From JBBQSV01 sp038213615 (GTDB lineage: Bacteria; Patescibacteriota; Saccharimonadia; Saccharimonadales; OMJO01), in NCBI GenBank assembly GCA_038213615.1, contig JBBQSV010000020.1, forward strand, positions 1-14,418: a stretch of DNA of 14,418 nucleotides. The letters run 5' to 3'. The position numbers and the translations under genes were made by a program. The notes under the pieces were generated by a model, which saw only the letters and a program-made list of their open reading frames with translations, ran no database searches and was not told the DNA's origin. Below, in pieces: positions 5,112 through 12,714 of this stretch. How positions within the stretch are numbered: the first letter of the stretch is position 1; each line of letters begins with the position of its first letter.

Positions 5112-5465
5112 TTGGTGGGACAATTTAAGAAACCTAGATCGTTACTAGTATTTGGTGCATTGATCATCATAGATGTGCTACTACTCAGCCTAACAAACCC
5201 CTTAAAATTGCCATTAGTAGGGCTGGTTTTACCCTTTGTATTAATATTTTTAACTCTTTATAGTGGCTGGTTCTATTTACTAAGACTGTTAATCCGTAGG
5301 TTTTCGACTCAACGGGTTATCGGGTTGGCGCTGTTGCTGAGTACCATGCCGACGCTACTGGCTGTTTTTGAATCTGTCCACCAATTGAGTATCAAGGATG
5401 TTTTGTTGGCTATGGCTATAGTAGTTGCTATGGGTTTTTATCTGCTCAGAGTGGACTTCCTTTAA
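5112..5465 (+). CDS. Small four-helix membrane protein, unknown function
   Basis: The 117-residue, strongly hydrophobic protein has four likely membrane segments (about 10-28, 36-60, 67-85, 94-112) with positive residues between them (KKPR near the N-terminus, RRFSTQR at 62-68), suggesting that the N-terminus and the central loop are cytoplasmic. I do not recognise the family. The start is uncertain: TTG at 5112 or GTG at 5115, with no ATG in this region. The SD is weak (AGG close to the start), and a TAAGAT at 5103-5108 could even make a leaderless GTG start. It precedes the Pro/Gln-rich gene and the ATPase on the same strand but is separated from them by another promoter. Confidence 0.7.
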   Translation: MVGQFKKPRSLLVFGALIIIDVLLLSLTNPLKLPLVGLVLPFVLIFLTLYSGWFYLLRLLIRRFSTQRVIGLALLLSTMPTLLAVFESVHQLSIKDVLLAMAIVVAMGFYLLRVDFL

Positions 5466-5494
5466 TTCTAGAGTGGGTATCAACTAACCAAGTT

Positions 5495-5503
5495 TGTTAT
5501 AAT
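5495..5503 (+). promoter_or_regulatory. Extended -10 promoter, predicted leaderless start
   Basis: TGT followed by perfect TATAAT (5498-5503) makes an extended -10. The ATG at 5511 is exactly where RNA synthesis is expected to begin, and no SD precedes it. No convincing -35 is visible. Confidence 0.6.
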
Positions 5504-5510
5504 TTAAGAC

Positions 5511-5948
5511 ATGAATCAGGCTGATGAAAACGAGCGGGACCCTTTTGAGTTGCCTAAACCGCAGCTATCTGCTGAATCCAAAGAGGTTAGTCCTGGTATT
5601 GAGCAACCAAATATAAATGAGTTAGTTAGCTCTAAAGCCGTAGAGCAGGGCCAACACCAGATGCCAGCAACAGCCCAGCCAGTCCAGGATGCTACGGCTC
5701 AACCCCAGCATTTGCCAGTTCAGCAAGTGGCACATGTGCCGACCACGCTAAGCGCGGCCGATGATACTGGTTTGCCGCTGGTGGCTAACGATCATGACCT
5801 AATAGAGAAAGAATGGGTTATCAAAGCCAAAGATATCGTTAATAGGACCAAGAATGATCCGCATGCTAGGAGTGGCCAGATGAGTAAAGTAAAGGTTGGC
5901 TACGTAAAGAAGCGCTTTGACAAAGATATTAAGCTAAGCGAAACCTAA
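5511..5948 (+). CDS. Pro/Gln-rich small protein paired with the ATPase gene
   Basis: The 145-residue soluble protein has no signal or membrane segment. Residues 1-95 are low complexity, rich in Gln, Pro, Ala, Glu and Val, and probably disordered. The C-terminal part (about 97-143, DHDLIEKEWVIKAKDIV...KVGYVKKRF) is charged, predicted helical and looks conserved in style. The gene ends 4 nt before the start of the large ATPase, so they form an operon with likely translational coupling, and the protein may be an accessory of that ATPase. I do not recognise a named family. Translation probably starts on a leaderless mRNA. Confidence 0.75.
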   Translation: MNQADENERDPFELPKPQLSAESKEVSPGIEQPNINELVSSKAVEQGQHQMPATAQPVQDATAQPQHLPVQQVAHVPTTLSAADDTGLPLVANDHDLIEKEWVIKAKDIVNRTKNDPHARSGQMSKVKVGYVKKRFDKDIKLSET

Positions 5949-5952
5949 AGTT

Positions 5953-8901
5953 ATGGTAAATAGCATTTTTGTATGGGTGGCAGTTTTTGTAGGCTTAGTA
6001 GCTATTGTGTCGCCTATTGTCTTTATCCAGGTACGCAAGGTGTTCAGAGAGCAGAAAAATTTTGAGCGCGGACTCAAAATGGTGCCTTTGCTCATACATT
6101 TGCCCCCTATTAGTGATGATACAGATGTTGGTGGCCGCGATGTGCGGGATATTGAGGACGAGAACATATCTAAGGCCCAGATCTTGTACAACATAATCGC
6201 CAGTACATATAAGAAAGGTTTCAAGAACAAGTTTTACGGCCAAAGACAGATAGCATTCGAGATTGTGGCCAGCAAAGGAGCGGTGCATTTTTATGCAGCA
6301 GTACCCGTGGCTTTGGTAGATATCGTCAAGCAAGCAGTGGTGAGTGCCTACCCCTCGGCTAGCCTAGAAGAAGTGCCAGAGCATAATATATTCAGCCCGG
6401 TTGGCAAAATAAGCGGTACTGTAGGTGTGGAACTGGGACTCAAAGAAAACTATGCTTATCCGCTGGCCACCTATCAAGATTTAAAGCGCGATGCCATGCA
6501 GTCGCTGCTGAACTCTCTGTCTACCCTAGATAAAGAAGATGGGGCCGGGATCCAGATACTGCTTAGGCCGGCTTCTAGTGACTGGCGCAAGAACGCTTTG
6601 GCTGTTGCAGCCAATAAACGTAAAGGCAAAGACTCATCCAAGGGTGGTGCCAAGGCTGCTTGGTGGCTGAAGAACTTGTTGGTTGCTACAGTCAAGCCAC
6701 CCGAGCACAAGGGTGTGTCAGGTGAAAAGACCGATTTATCACATATTGACCAAAACACCGTAGATGCCATAGAAGAAAAGACTCGCTACCCAGGTTACGA
6801 AGTATTGATTAGGGTTTTGGCTTCGTCTAGCTCGCCCCACAAGGCCGAATCTATCCGCAGTAACATTGTGGCTACTTTTTCGCTATTCGACGCGCCTGGC
6901 AAGAATGGCTTTCGCTACACACCAGCCAAAGATATAGACCGCTTTGTGACCGCCTACGTGCTGAGGCTTTTCCCGCAAGAGAACAACAAGAATGTTCTTA
7001 ACTCGATAGAGTTAGCGACGTTGTTCCACTTTCCAGATCAGCGCAATATCCCCACTTCGCAGCTGGAACGCCAAGCCTCAAAGCAGGTTGATGGGCCACG
7101 TAATGTGTCGGAGGATGGCATTCTATTGGGCTACAACATCTTTAGAGGTGTGAAAAAGGCAATTAGGCTTAGTATAGAAGATCGCCGTCGGCATATGTAT
7201 GTAGTTGGTCAGACTGGTGTCGGTAAGTCTATATTCTTAGAAAACCTAGCCCTACAGGACATGTTGGCCGGCCGGGGCTTTGCATTTGTAGACCCCCACG
7301 GTGAAACTGTAGAAAGAATCTTGGCCATGGTGCCCAAAGAACGCACCGAAGACGTTGTGTATTTCTGTCCGGCTGACATGGATTACCCTATGGGGTTAAA
7401 CATATTCGAGTTCCACACGCCCGAACAGAAAGACTTCTTGATTCAAGAGGCCATTAACATGCTGGAAAAGCTCTATGACCCCCACAATCAGGGCATTATT
7501 GGCCCACGTTACCACCATCTGTTTCGTAACGCTGCCTTAACAGTAATGTCCAACCCAGAGGGCGGTACTTTCGTGGACATACCAAAGCTGTTTAGTGATC
7601 GCAACTACGTTAACCAGTGTTTAAAGCACGTTACCGATCCTAACGTTATTGATTTCTGGACCAAGGAAATGCCTAGTTCGGAGCGTTCTAATGAATTTGG
7701 TGAGGTCAAAAGCTGGTTCGTTAGTAAGTTCGGCGCCTTCCTAAGTAACGAGATGATGCGTAACATCATTGGCCAGACCAAGAGTGCCTTTAATTTGCGC
7801 GAGGTCATGGATAAGAACAAGATTTTGCTAGTTAACCTTAGCAAGGGCCGTACCGGTGAACTGAACTCTAAACTGCTGGGTATGATCTTTGTTATGAAGT
7901 TCCAGGCTGCGGCTATGAGCCGAGCGGACGTGGCCGAGGACATGCGACCCGATTTTTGTCTGTATGTTGATGAGTTCCAGAACTTCTCTACTGATTCGTT
8001 TGCCACAATTTTGTCAGAGGCCAGGAAATATCGCCTGAACTTGATTGTGGCCAACCAGTTCACGACTCAACTAACAGATGAAATCCGTGATGCAGTCTTT
8101 GGCAACGTGGGCTCTATAGTGTCATTCAGGGTGGGTGCCGACGCCGATGCCGACGCCCTGAGCAAGAAGTTCCAGCCAGTGTTCGACCGTGAAGATGTAC
8201 TCAGGTTGCCTAACTACAACACCATCACCCAGATGTTGATCAGTGGTGTGCCGACTCAGCCATTTAGTATGGCTACGGTGCCACCAATTGGTACTCCAAA
8301 TCTCAAGTTAGCCGCTGCGTTAAAACAGCTATCATTCGCTAAATACGGTAAACCTAGGGCGGTGGTAGAAGAAGATATATTCGGCCGTATGGCTATCAAA
8401 GAGCAGCCCAAACCAGCCGGTGGGCCTTTTGGCCCGCCAGCTGGGAACCTCTCGTCTGCAAGTCCTTTTGGACCTCCTACGACTAGTGCATCACCCCGGC
8501 CCACTGCTAAGCCCGCTGCGACATTTTTGGATGAGTGGATGGCCAAGCGTTCTGTGTCTACACCAGCTACGTCACCACCAGCCAGCCGGCCAATTGCCGC
8601 TCCTACATCTGTACCAGCTTCACCTGCGCCGTCGGTGGCGCCTCCACAGGTATCTGCTAGGCCACCCACGTCAGCTACTACACAGAATATATCTGGCCAA
8701 CTGGTAGAGGATAGCGAAGTTGATGGTATTGCCCAGAAGCTCAAACAAAGCATGGCTGACGCCAATCCTAGCACCAGTAATACACCGCTCACCCCTGTTA
8801 CTGTACCCAGCGCTACCGACATACTTAATCAGGACGACACTATAACTATCGATAACGATGGTAACTTGCAGAATAATATAGAGCTAAATAAGCCCGACTA
8901 A
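5953..8901 (+). CDS. Membrane-anchored HerA/VirD4-like conjugation-type ATPase
   Basis: The 982-residue protein resembles type IV coupling proteins and DUF87/HerA-like ATPases. Residues 4-24 form one membrane helix. Residues about 70-400 are a large uncharacterised domain. The motor domain has Walker A GQTGVGKS (419-426), VDPHGE (446-451), Walker B LYVDEFQ (670-676) and the later DADADALSKKFQPVF segment. The tail (about 815-935) is rich in Pro, Ala, Ser and Thr and likely disordered, with a short acidic end. Such proteins form hexamers at the membrane that pump DNA or DNA-protein complexes through a type IV secretion-like channel. No relaxase or other T4SS parts are in the window. The gene lacks a clear SD and follows the Pro/Gln-rich gene by 4 nt. 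It could serve DNA transfer, or protein export in host contact. Confidence 0.85.
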   Translation: MVNSIFVWVAVFVGLVAIVSPIVFIQVRKVFREQKNFERGLKMVPLLIHLPPISDDTDVGGRDVRDIEDENISKAQILYNIIASTYKKGFKNKFYGQRQIAFEIVASKGAVHFYAAVPVALVDIVKQAVVSAYPSASLEEVPEHNIFSPVGKISGTVGVELGLKENYAYPLATYQDLKRDAMQSLLNSLSTLDKEDGAGIQILLRPASSDWRKNALAVAANKRKGKDSSKGGAKAAWWLKNLLVATVKPPEHKGVSGEKTDLSHIDQNTVDAIEEKTRYPGYEVLIRVLASSSSPHKAESIRSNIVATFSLFDAPGKNGFRYTPAKDIDRFVTAYVLRLFPQENNKNVLNSIELATLFHFPDQRNIPTSQLERQASKQVDGPRNVSEDGILLGYNIFRGVKKAIRLSIEDRRRHMYVVGQTGVGKSIFLENLALQDMLAGRGFAFVDPHGETVERILAMVPKERTEDVVYFCPADMDYPMGLNIFEFHTPEQKDFLIQEAINMLEKLYDPHNQGIIGPRYHHLFRNAALTVMSNPEGGTFVDIPKLFSDRNYVNQCLKHVTDPNVIDFWTKEMPSSERSNEFGEVKSWFVSKFGAFLSNEMMRNIIGQTKSAFNLREVMDKNKILLVNLSKGRTGELNSKLLGMIFVMKFQAAAMSRADVAEDMRPDFCLYVDEFQNFSTDSFATILSEARKYRLNLIVANQFTTQLTDEIRDAVFGNVGSIVSFRVGADADADALSKKFQPVFDREDVLRLPNYNTITQMLISGVPTQPFSMATVPPIGTPNLKLAAALKQLSFAKYGKPRAVVEEDIFGRMAIKEQPKPAGGPFGPPAGNLSSASPFGPPTTSASPRPTAKPAATFLDEWMAKRSVSTPATSPPASRPIAAPTSVPASPAPSVAPPQVSARPPTSATTQNISGQLVEDSEVDGIAQKLKQSMADANPSTSNTPLTPVTVPSATDILNQDDTITIDNDGNLQNNIELNKPD

Positions 8902-9257
8902 CGCCGAGTAAAGAGTTTGGCCAGTACGTCTAATATTGTGCCTAGTACGAGTCCTATAACAAACAGACCCAATACAACTAAGTAGTTGTATTGAAACCCA
9001 TACTGATGACTGGCATATAAAAGGTAGCTACTACCTACTAGAGCTATCAGACCGCCTAGCAGTAGCCCTAAGGGCCGGAATAAGGTCCTGGACAGCAGAC
9101 CACTAACCTTATCCAGTAGGGGGGTGTGTATTAACTTGCTTTGAGCTTTATCGGTAGCCGAGAGACTAGCGCGTATCCTGGCCAGGCCTTGTTTGTAGCT
9201 GATGCGCCTTAATTCTTTAGGCTTCAAGTGGGGGTGTTCGGTGGTTGGTTGGCTCAT
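8898..9257 (-). CDS. Two-helix membrane protein, unknown function
   Basis: I choose the ATG at 9257, giving 119 residues, because AGGAGGAG lies 9 nt upstream. A longer frame from a TTG at 9296 would overlap the preceding gene and has no such site. Residues 1-60 are charged and cytoplasmic-looking. Two membrane segments (about 63-82 and 91-113) are followed by TRR. The start follows the stop of the LPNTG surface protein by one base, so the two are co-translated and may work together at the envelope. The stop codon TAG overlaps the TAA of the convergent ATPase gene (shared bases 8898-8901). The family is not recognised. Confidence 0.8.
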   Translation of the reverse strand: MSQPTTEHPHLKPKELRRISYKQGLARIRASLSATDKAQSKLIHTPLLDKVSGLLSRTLFRPLGLLLGGLIALVGSSYLLYASHQYGFQYNYLVVLGLFVIGLVLGTILDVLAKLFTRR

Positions 9258-9258
9258 T

Positions 9259-10623
9259 TTATGAATCTCCTCCTGAGGTAAAGTCAACTTTGGCAATATC
9301 CATCTCCTTGGCCATTAGGCGACTACGGGCAAAGAAGTAGCCAGCTAGGGCAGTTACCGAGAAGGCTATGATGATAACAGCTCCGGGACCAGTGTTAGGC
9401 AGGCTCTTAGCTACCTCTTCGGTGCGTTTTATGGGGGATTTGGGTAGCTTGATGTTGATGGTGTCGCCATAAACGTTTGTCATCAGTAGGTCATAGGAAC
9501 CCGGGTTAGAAGTAGAACGGGGTGTTTGGGGCAGGGGGTCTTTGACCTTGATGGTTACTTGGCGACTGATGGCCTGTTTTGACGGTATGACCACGGGGGG
9601 CCAAGAGATTACCTTGGTATCGGCGTTTAGTATGCCGCCGTGTGTATCAGTGACATCAGCATATTCTAGGACGTCGGCTAGGTTTTCTTGAACAATGAAC
9701 GCCACGCCGGTTTTGCCGGTGTTGGCGGCATTTAGGTTGTATACAATCTGGTTGCCGGGCTTGGCCGTGGTGTCGTTAGCATTCTGTATACCCAAAGTTA
9801 AGTTACTGGCGGCTTTGGACAGCACCACACAGGCAATACCATCTGATTCCCCCTGAGATTTCTGGCAGGGTAGGCATTGGCTTTTAGAAGTCTGGTTGCC
9901 GGGGATTTTAGGGCAGACATCACATTGTTTCTTATTTGTCTGGATGCCTTTAACATTCTTACAAATGTCACACTGCTTTTTATCTGTCTGGATACCCGCA
10001 ATGTTGGAGCACACATCTTTGGGTGCCGGAGGAGCTTTTGGGGGTCCAATAATCACTAAGTTGCCGCAGCCGTAGAGTATCAAGAACGTGACACCTTTAG
10101 AATTTTTGCCGACTAGGGTTTTGTAGCTCGATGCTGACCCATGGGTGTCCCAGCTCCACAGATATCGCATATAGTAGTTGATACTACCGATGTTAACGGT
10201 GGTTTCACCGGCCTTGCCATATGGTATGCGGCCCATAGAGTAGAGTTGTCGTCCGTAATCAGTAGAGTGGATGGTGGTGGTGCTGGCTCTGGCAATGTCA
10301 CTACAGCTGACGCCAAAGTGAGACATGATTGTTTTGTAGTTGCCGGTGTTACCGTTACAGGTGTTAACGGCTTGGGTCTGAGACGTAAAACCGCCCTTGA
10401 TAAGGTCGTTATCTGATACTGCCAGGGTAGGTTGGGGCGGCGAGACTACTGCGAACAGCTGAATCAGCATAGTTAATACCAGCAAGACTAAGCCGATAGC
10501 TCTAACTCTGGATTCTTGATGTAAGCGCTTAGTGTAAAAAGACAACTGACCTATTAGGCTAGGGTTGAAGGGTAAGTTGGAGAGTAGCTTTTTAAACATT
10601 TTTGTAGTAATTTTAGTGCTCAT
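9259..10623 (-). CDS. LPNTG-anchored surface protein with CxxC repeats and DUF11-like domain
   Basis: The 454-residue exported protein has an unusually long positively charged N-terminus (1-41) and then a membrane segment (42-60) acting as signal or anchor. Residues 70-192 form an ectodomain with a YGCGNLV motif near the end. A Pro-rich hinge follows, then three perfect-period 16-residue cysteine repeats (205-252). Next comes a DUF11-like beta-sandwich region (about 270-395, with NAANTGKTG and a NQIVYNLN strand). The end has LPNTG (408-412), a membrane helix (413-431) and RSR. The tail after the helix is about 22 residues, longer than usual for sortase substrates, so either anchoring by sortase or a simple two-helix membrane topology is possible. 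The role is probably cell-surface structure or adhesion. No SD is visible before the ATG; M9 is an alternative start. Confidence 0.85.
   Translation of the reverse strand: MSTKITTKMFKKLLSNLPFNPSLIGQLSFYTKRLHQESRVRAIGLVLLVLTMLIQLFAVVSPPQPTLAVSDNDLIKGGFTSQTQAVNTCNGNTGNYKTIMSHFGVSCSDIARASTTTIHSTDYGRQLYSMGRIPYGKAGETTVNIGSINYYMRYLWSWDTHGSASSYKTLVGKNSKGVTFLILYGCGNLVIIGPPKAPPAPKDVCSNIAGIQTDKKQCDICKNVKGIQTNKKQCDVCPKIPGNQTSKSQCLPCQKSQGESDGIACVVLSKAASNLTLGIQNANDTTAKPGNQIVYNLNAANTGKTGVAFIVQENLADVLEYADVTDTHGGILNADTKVISWPPVVIPSKQAISRQVTIKVKDPLPQTPRSTSNPGSYDLLMTNVYGDTINIKLPKSPIKRTEEVAKSLPNTGPGAVIIIAFSVTALAGYFFARSRLMAKEMDIAKVDFTSGGDS
9868..10011 (-). repeat. Three 48-bp coding repeats (16-residue cysteine repeat)
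   Basis: The repeats encode residues 205-252. Cysteines stand at 205, 221, 237 and 253 and at 218, 234 and 250, that is, every 16 residues in two registers, with consensus C-x4-GIQT-x-KKQC-x2. A shorter degenerate fourth unit ends with C265. The DNA copies have diverged, so this is an established repeat and not a fresh duplication. Confidence 0.9.
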
Positions 10624-10661
10624 GCTTATTGAACCACAAAAGTACGTGTTCAGGCAAGGGA

Positions 10662-10667
10662 GTTATA
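10662..10667 (-). promoter_or_regulatory. -10-like element for the surface protein operon
   Basis: TATAAC on the minus strand lies about 39 bases before the ATG at 10623; no clear -35 is visible. It partly faces the gyrB promoter. Confidence 0.3.
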
Positions 10668-10669
10668 GG

Positions 10670-10697
10670 TTGTTAAGTGTCAAAAATCGGCTATAAT
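10670..10697 (+). promoter_or_regulatory. gyrB-gyrA promoter
   Basis: TTGTTA (10670-10675), a 16-bp spacer and perfect TATAAT (10692-10697) predict a start near 10704. The region 10624-10745 also has to hold the divergent promoter of the surface protein operon. Gyrase promoters are often supercoiling-sensitive; the sequence alone does not show this. Confidence 0.65.
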
Positions 10698-10710
10698 AAT
10701 AGGTAGATAA

Positions 10711-10743
10711 ATGTCAGGTAGAAAAACGAAGAGGGTTAATTAG
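10711..10743 (+). CDS. Possible 10-residue leader peptide before gyrB
   Basis: ATG at 10711 opens a short frame encoding MSGRKTKRVN and stops with TAG at 10741-10743, two bases before the GTG of gyrB. It lies about 7 nt after the predicted transcript start and contains the gyrB SD (GAGGG, 10731-10735) inside its codons, so its translation would affect gyrB initiation. It may be chance. Confidence 0.25.
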   Translation: MSGRKTKRVN

Positions 10744-10745
10744 AA

Positions 10746-12713
10746 GTGGCAAAAGACAAGTCTTACGATTCCGATGCTATCCAAGTGCTTGAGGGCCTAG
10801 AGCCGGTGCGCAAGCGCCCCGGTATGTATATTGGCGGCACCGGTCTAGAGGGCCTGCATCACCTGGTCTGGGAAATTGTAGACAACGGTATAGACGAAGC
10901 CCTGGCAGGTCATGCCAACGAGGTGTCGGTCAAATTACTGGCTGACGGCGGGGTAACAGTTATAGATAACGGCCGTGGTATCCCCACCGACATTCACCCC
11001 AAAACGGGTAAAAGTACGGTAGAAACTGTTTTAACAGTTCTGCACGCTGGTGGTAAGTTTGGCGGTGGCGGCTACAAAGTATCTGGTGGTCTGCATGGTG
11101 TGGGGCTGTCAGTTGTTAATGCGCTTTCTAACAAGCTAGAAGTTACAGTTTACAGAGACTGCAAGGCTTACTATCAGGAATACAGGAAAGGCTCCCCAGT
11201 AGCGGATCTAAAAGTTAGTGGCAAAAGTGATAAAATCGGAACCGAGATAACCTTTTACCCCGACGAGACCATTTTTAAAGAGACCGTTGAGTTCAATTAC
11301 GACACAATCCTAGACCGCTTGCGGCACTCGGCCTACCTAACAAAGAGTGTCCGCACCTCTCTAGAAGACGAAAAATCTGGTCGGCGTTACAGTTTTTACT
11401 TCGAGGGAGGCATACAATCATATGTTAAACACCTTAATGTTGGCAAAGACGTTATCGACGAAGAAATTTTTTATGTCGATAAACCAGTAGAAGACTGTAA
11501 TGTCGAGATCGCCATGCAGTACGCCGAAGCCTACACCGAGACGGTCAAGACTTTTGCCAACAACGTACCAAACCCAGAGGGCGGTACTCACTTGACTGGT
11601 TTTAGAACGGCCCTGACCAGGGTTGTTAATGACTACGCTCGCAAGAATGGATTAATTAAAGAGAAAGAAGAAAACCTAACTGGCGAAGACACCCGCGAGG
11701 GCCTAACAGCTGTAATCTTGGTTAAATTGCCAGATCCCCAGTTCGAGGGCCAGACCAAAGGCAAGCTAGGCAACCCAGAGATGCAGGGCTACGTTGCCCA
11801 AGTCATGAACGAATATCTGAGCTACTATCTAGAAGAACATCCAGCCATTGGTCGCAAGATTGTCGGCAAAGCTTTGCTGGCCGCCCGAGCCCGAAAAGCC
11901 GCCCGCGCCGCCCGCGAGAACATTATCCGCAAAGGTGTACTAGAAGGCTCAGGCCTACCTGGTAAGCTAGCCGATTGTTCGTCCAAAGACCCCAGTAATT
12001 CCGAACTTTACATCGTAGAGGGTGACTCAGCTGGCGGTTCAGCCAAAGGTGGTCGTGACCCTAAAACCCAGGCCATTTTACCATTGAGGGGTAAGGTATT
12101 AAATGTCGAGCGAGCTAGGCTTGACCGTATGCTTGGCAACAACGAAATTGTGACCCTGATCAAAGCCCTGGGCGTAGGCATAGAAGAGCAGTTTAGTATG
12201 GAGGGCTTACGTTACCACCGGATTATCATCATGACCGATGCCGATGTGGACGGTTCGCACATCACTACGCTACTGCTGACATTCTTTTTCCGTTTTATGA
12301 AGCCAATTATTGACGGTGGTTACTTGTACCTAGCCAAGCCGCCCCTGTTCGAGCTGGTTAAGCCCGGCCGTAAGTCCAGTGTCTTTATATATGACGAAGG
12401 CGAGCTAGAAACAGTCTTGAGTGAACGCATTGAAGCCCGAAAAAAAGAGGGCCAAAAGGTCGAGCCGAGCGATGACCGAATAAAACAAGCCGGTTTTATA
12501 GAGCAAAAACGCTACAAAGGTTTGGGTGAAATGGATGCCGAGCAGTTATTCGATACTACTATGAGCCCAGATCAGCGTGTTTTGGTTCAGGTGCGCGTAA
12601 ACGATGCCGAAAAAGCCGATGCCATATTCAACAAGCTGATGGGTACAGAGGTAGAGCTGCGTAAAAACTTTATTCAAACACATGCCAAGTTTGTAAAGGA
12701 CCTGGACGTATAA
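10746..12713 (+). CDS. gyrB: DNA gyrase subunit B
   Basis: The 655-residue protein is the ATPase/Toprim subunit of gyrase. The GHKL ATP site shows EIVDNGIDEALAGH (about 43-56), DNGRGIP and GLHGVG, and QTKGKLG follows in the transducer domain. The Toprim domain has EGDSAGGSA with catalytic E425 and DADVDG with D498, D500 and D502; RYKGLGEMDAEQLF lies near the end. The length fits GyrB without the extra C-terminal insertion seen in enterobacteria. Translation begins at GTG, 10 nt after GAGGG. The stop is one base before gyrA, so the subunits are made from one operon. ParE is the alternative name, but the direct pairing with gyrA favours GyrB. Confidence 0.95.
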   Translation: MAKDKSYDSDAIQVLEGLEPVRKRPGMYIGGTGLEGLHHLVWEIVDNGIDEALAGHANEVSVKLLADGGVTVIDNGRGIPTDIHPKTGKSTVETVLTVLHAGGKFGGGGYKVSGGLHGVGLSVVNALSNKLEVTVYRDCKAYYQEYRKGSPVADLKVSGKSDKIGTEITFYPDETIFKETVEFNYDTILDRLRHSAYLTKSVRTSLEDEKSGRRYSFYFEGGIQSYVKHLNVGKDVIDEEIFYVDKPVEDCNVEIAMQYAEAYTETVKTFANNVPNPEGGTHLTGFRTALTRVVNDYARKNGLIKEKEENLTGEDTREGLTAVILVKLPDPQFEGQTKGKLGNPEMQGYVAQVMNEYLSYYLEEHPAIGRKIVGKALLAARARKAARAARENIIRKGVLEGSGLPGKLADCSSKDPSNSELYIVEGDSAGGSAKGGRDPKTQAILPLRGKVLNVERARLDRMLGNNEIVTLIKALGVGIEEQFSMEGLRYHRIIIMTDADVDGSHITTLLLTFFFRFMKPIIDGGYLYLAKPPLFELVKPGRKSSVFIYDEGELETVLSERIEARKKEGQKVEPSDDRIKQAGFIEQKRYKGLGEMDAEQLFDTTMSPDQRVLVQVRVNDAEKADAIFNKLMGTEVELRKNFIQTHAKFVKDLDV

Positions 12714-12714
12714 C

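Noticed and set aside
8256..8822. Minus-strand 188-residue Gly/Ala-rich frame opposite the ATPase tail
   Set aside because: It is the antisense image of the Pro/Ala-rich coding sequence, which naturally lacks stops; no ribosome site or family resemblance.
9258..9296. Longer TTG start for the two-helix membrane protein
   Set aside because: It would overlap the surface protein gene in another frame, while the ATG at 9257 has a strong AGGAGGAG site.
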